A DNA stretch of 32,640 nt from JAAYAY01 sp964429355 (GTDB lineage: Bacteria; Planctomycetota; Planctomycetia; Pirellulales; Thermoguttaceae): assembly GCA_964429355.1 (NCBI GenBank), contig CAYSCH010000060.1, positions 1 through 32,640 of the forward strand, given 5' to 3'. How positions within the stretch are numbered: position 1 is the first letter of the stretch; each line of letters begins with the position of its first letter. This document shows positions 31,681-32,640 of the stretch, in pieces. Under the pieces are notes generated by a model. It was not told the DNA's origin. It did no database searches and saw nothing but the letters and a program-made list of their open reading frames with translations. The position numbers and the translations under genes were made by a program.

Positions 31681-31733
31681 GGAAAACGCCCACCCGGCAG
31701 CCCCGGTTTCCAGTCGGGGGCCACCAGGCGGGC
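31681..31733 (-). terminator. Wobble-rich intrinsic terminator ahead of the metallopeptidase gene
   Basis: On the minus strand a 17-bp stem with four G-U wobbles (31733-31717 with 31704-31688) is followed by GUUUUCC. On the plus strand the wobbles would be A-C mismatches, so it functions in the minus transcript. It sits 16 bp before the ATG at 31665, so it separates the 32467 gene from the metallopeptidase-integrase operon or attenuates it. Confidence 0.75.
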
Positions 31734-31741
31734 ATGGGCGG

Positions 31742-32467
31742 TCAAACGGTCGTTAGTTCCTCGGGGAGCTCTATACCCCTGCTGGCAAGCTGGTTTTGGT
31801 GGAGACTCTCGTCTACCAGGTCACGGAAACGGGCCGCAATCTCTGGGTCGGCGCCGTGTCGGCTGTAGACGATTGCCGCGTCAAAGAGGCTGTGCAGTGG
31901 GCTGCACAAGCCGGTAGCGTCCTCGGGCTCGCCCTCGATCGCCAACAGCCTCCACATTTCGCCAATTAGGGCCAAGGCGGCCTGATCCAACGTGGAAAGG
32001 GCCGCGAGGTAGCCCTCATCGTTCCAGTCCCAGTATCCCGCGTCGATCAGCGCGACGACCTGGTCGACGGCCACGGCGGGGATCCTCGTGCGGACCTCCG
32101 GGAGGGGCTTCGGAGGATTCGGGCTGCAATCCGGGCAGAACGCCTCGGCGACGATCCAGCCACTAGGGGCCGGCTGGTGGGCCCAGACTAGGCCGACTCG
32201 CCGGCGGCCACACTTCTCGCAGCGTACAACGCGATGGCCGGCGTGGTGCAGTGCACCCATCTGATCTGAGTCGGAGACTGTCTCGATGTAAAGGTCAGGA
32301 TCTGACGCGTGATCGATCAGAAGCCGGCCCAGCAACTCCAGGCCGCCCGGCTCGGCAGCCAGTAACCCAATCGCCTTCAGGGCCTCGGGCGACGAATCGA
32401 GCCAGTGGTTCTCCAGGGCGAGTAATACCCGCTCAATCAGCTCGTTGCGGAAAACAGGACTAACCAT
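31742..32467 (-). CDS. Mobile-element protein with zinc ribbon, unknown function
   Basis: This 241-residue protein is not recognised. Residues ~80-115 hold CEKCGRRRVGLVWAHQ and CPDCS, a probable zinc-ribbon pair (CxxC...CxxC). Flanking parts are helical and rich in Leu and Ala. It could bind nucleic acid or protein. The start is well supported by a perfect AGGAGG 6 bp upstream of ATG 32467. It ends just before a terminator, so it is probably transcribed alone from beyond 32640. It is preceded by an elaborate structured leader (32479-32634) that may control it. Confidence 0.7.
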   Translation of the reverse strand: MVSPVFRNELIERVLLALENHWLDSSPEALKAIGLLAAEPGGLELLGRLLIDHASDPDLYIETVSDSDQMGALHHAGHRVVRCEKCGRRRVGLVWAHQPAPSGWIVAEAFCPDCSPNPPKPLPEVRTRIPAVAVDQVVALIDAGYWDWNDEGYLAALSTLDQAALALIGEMWRLLAIEGEPEDATGLCSPLHSLFDAAIVYSRHGADPEIAARFRDLVDESLHQNQLASRGIELPEELTTV

Positions 32468-32478
32468 AGAAACCTCCT

Positions 32479-32634
32479 CGCACCGCTTCTGGTCGGGATG
32501 CTGGTGCGTGCAGACAGCAACACCCGCGGCCTGGTGATAAAACGGCCCTTTAGGAAGCCGTCCCTCTGGCCGTTGCTCCCCGGCTTATGCCGGATCATAG
32601 CTTCAGCCAGAAGCCAAACCGCGGGTGTTGCTGT
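32479..32634 (-). ncRNA. Candidate structured leader RNA of the 32467 gene
   Basis: A perfect 16-bp inverted repeat (32514-32529 with 32619-32634) encloses three smaller helices: GCTTC/GAAGC, CCGGC/GCCGG and AACGGCC/GGCCGTT with an inner hairpin. A further CGCACC/GGTGCG helix (32479-32484 with 32503-32508) lies directly before the AGGAGG ribosome-binding site of the minus-strand gene. The result is a four-way-junction-like fold in its 5' leader. It may be a cis-regulatory RNA, an independent RNA or a protein-binding site. No known Rfam-like consensus was recognised. Confidence 0.5.
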
Positions 32635-32640
32635 TCTTGC

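Noticed and set aside
32514..32634. Inverted repeat as an integron attC site
   Set aside because: The ends do not match the RYYYAAC and GTTRRRY boxes, and the neighbouring integrase is the phage/island type rather than an IntI.

Overview
The window looks like a scaffold piece from a GC-rich planctomycete, probably a draft or metagenome-assembled genome. Several family signatures point that way: a TIGR03067-type secreted protein (10537-11082), a di-CxxCH protein related to the hydrazine synthase alpha-subunit middle domain (13794-16034), a Tat-exported Gfo/Idh/MocA oxidoreductase (23109-24500), and ECF-type sigma and receiver proteins of planctomycete style. Two runs of ten Ns (15789-15798 and 25140-25149) are scaffold joins. 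The first is flanked by about 126 bp of an unrelated UvrD-like helicase gene, so that contig end is chimeric.

Layout. 1-5.2 kb: membrane-anchored protein-L-isoaspartate methyltransferase, a cation/proton antiporter fused to a PTS EIIA-type domain, and a secreted glycoside-hydrolase-like protein. 5.2-10.5 kb: a signalling block with a PAS-PAS histidine kinase, a response regulator four bases downstream, and a chemoreceptor with a long charged coiled coil. 10.5-13.7 kb: the TIGR03067 protein and two apparently paralogous membrane-anchored coiled-coil proteins, the second with a (KPEEA/T)8 tail. 13.8-18.2 kb, minus strand: the di-heme WD40-like protein, a lipoprotein, a MazG-like pyrophosphohydrolase and a receiver-like protein without the phospho-acceptor Asp. 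18.7-25.3 kb: a membrane C39-like peptidase, gap (GAPDH), a methyltransferase, DNA polymerase III delta prime, the oxidoreductase and the sigma factor. 25.8-27.5 kb: 7Fe ferredoxin, a small zinc-finger protein and a membrane-anchored thermonuclease.

The most striking element is at 27736-27922, ahead of leuA (28192-29745). A consensus-like promoter is followed by a 20-codon ORF with six Leu codons in seven, then mutually exclusive antiterminator and terminator pairings and a seven-U tract. This is the architecture of a ribosome-mediated leucine attenuator. A tRNA-Leu(UAA) gene lies directly downstream of leuA.

That tRNA gene also marks the left edge of an integrated mobile element that runs out of the window. 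The element carries, on the minus strand, a tyrosine integrase, a stand-alone HEAGH metallopeptidase-like protein in the same operon, a wobble-rich terminator, a zinc-ribbon protein with a perfect Shine-Dalgarno sequence, and ahead of it a multi-branched structured leader closed by a perfect 16-bp inverted repeat. All family assignments come from motif reading by eye; no searches or folding programs were run.
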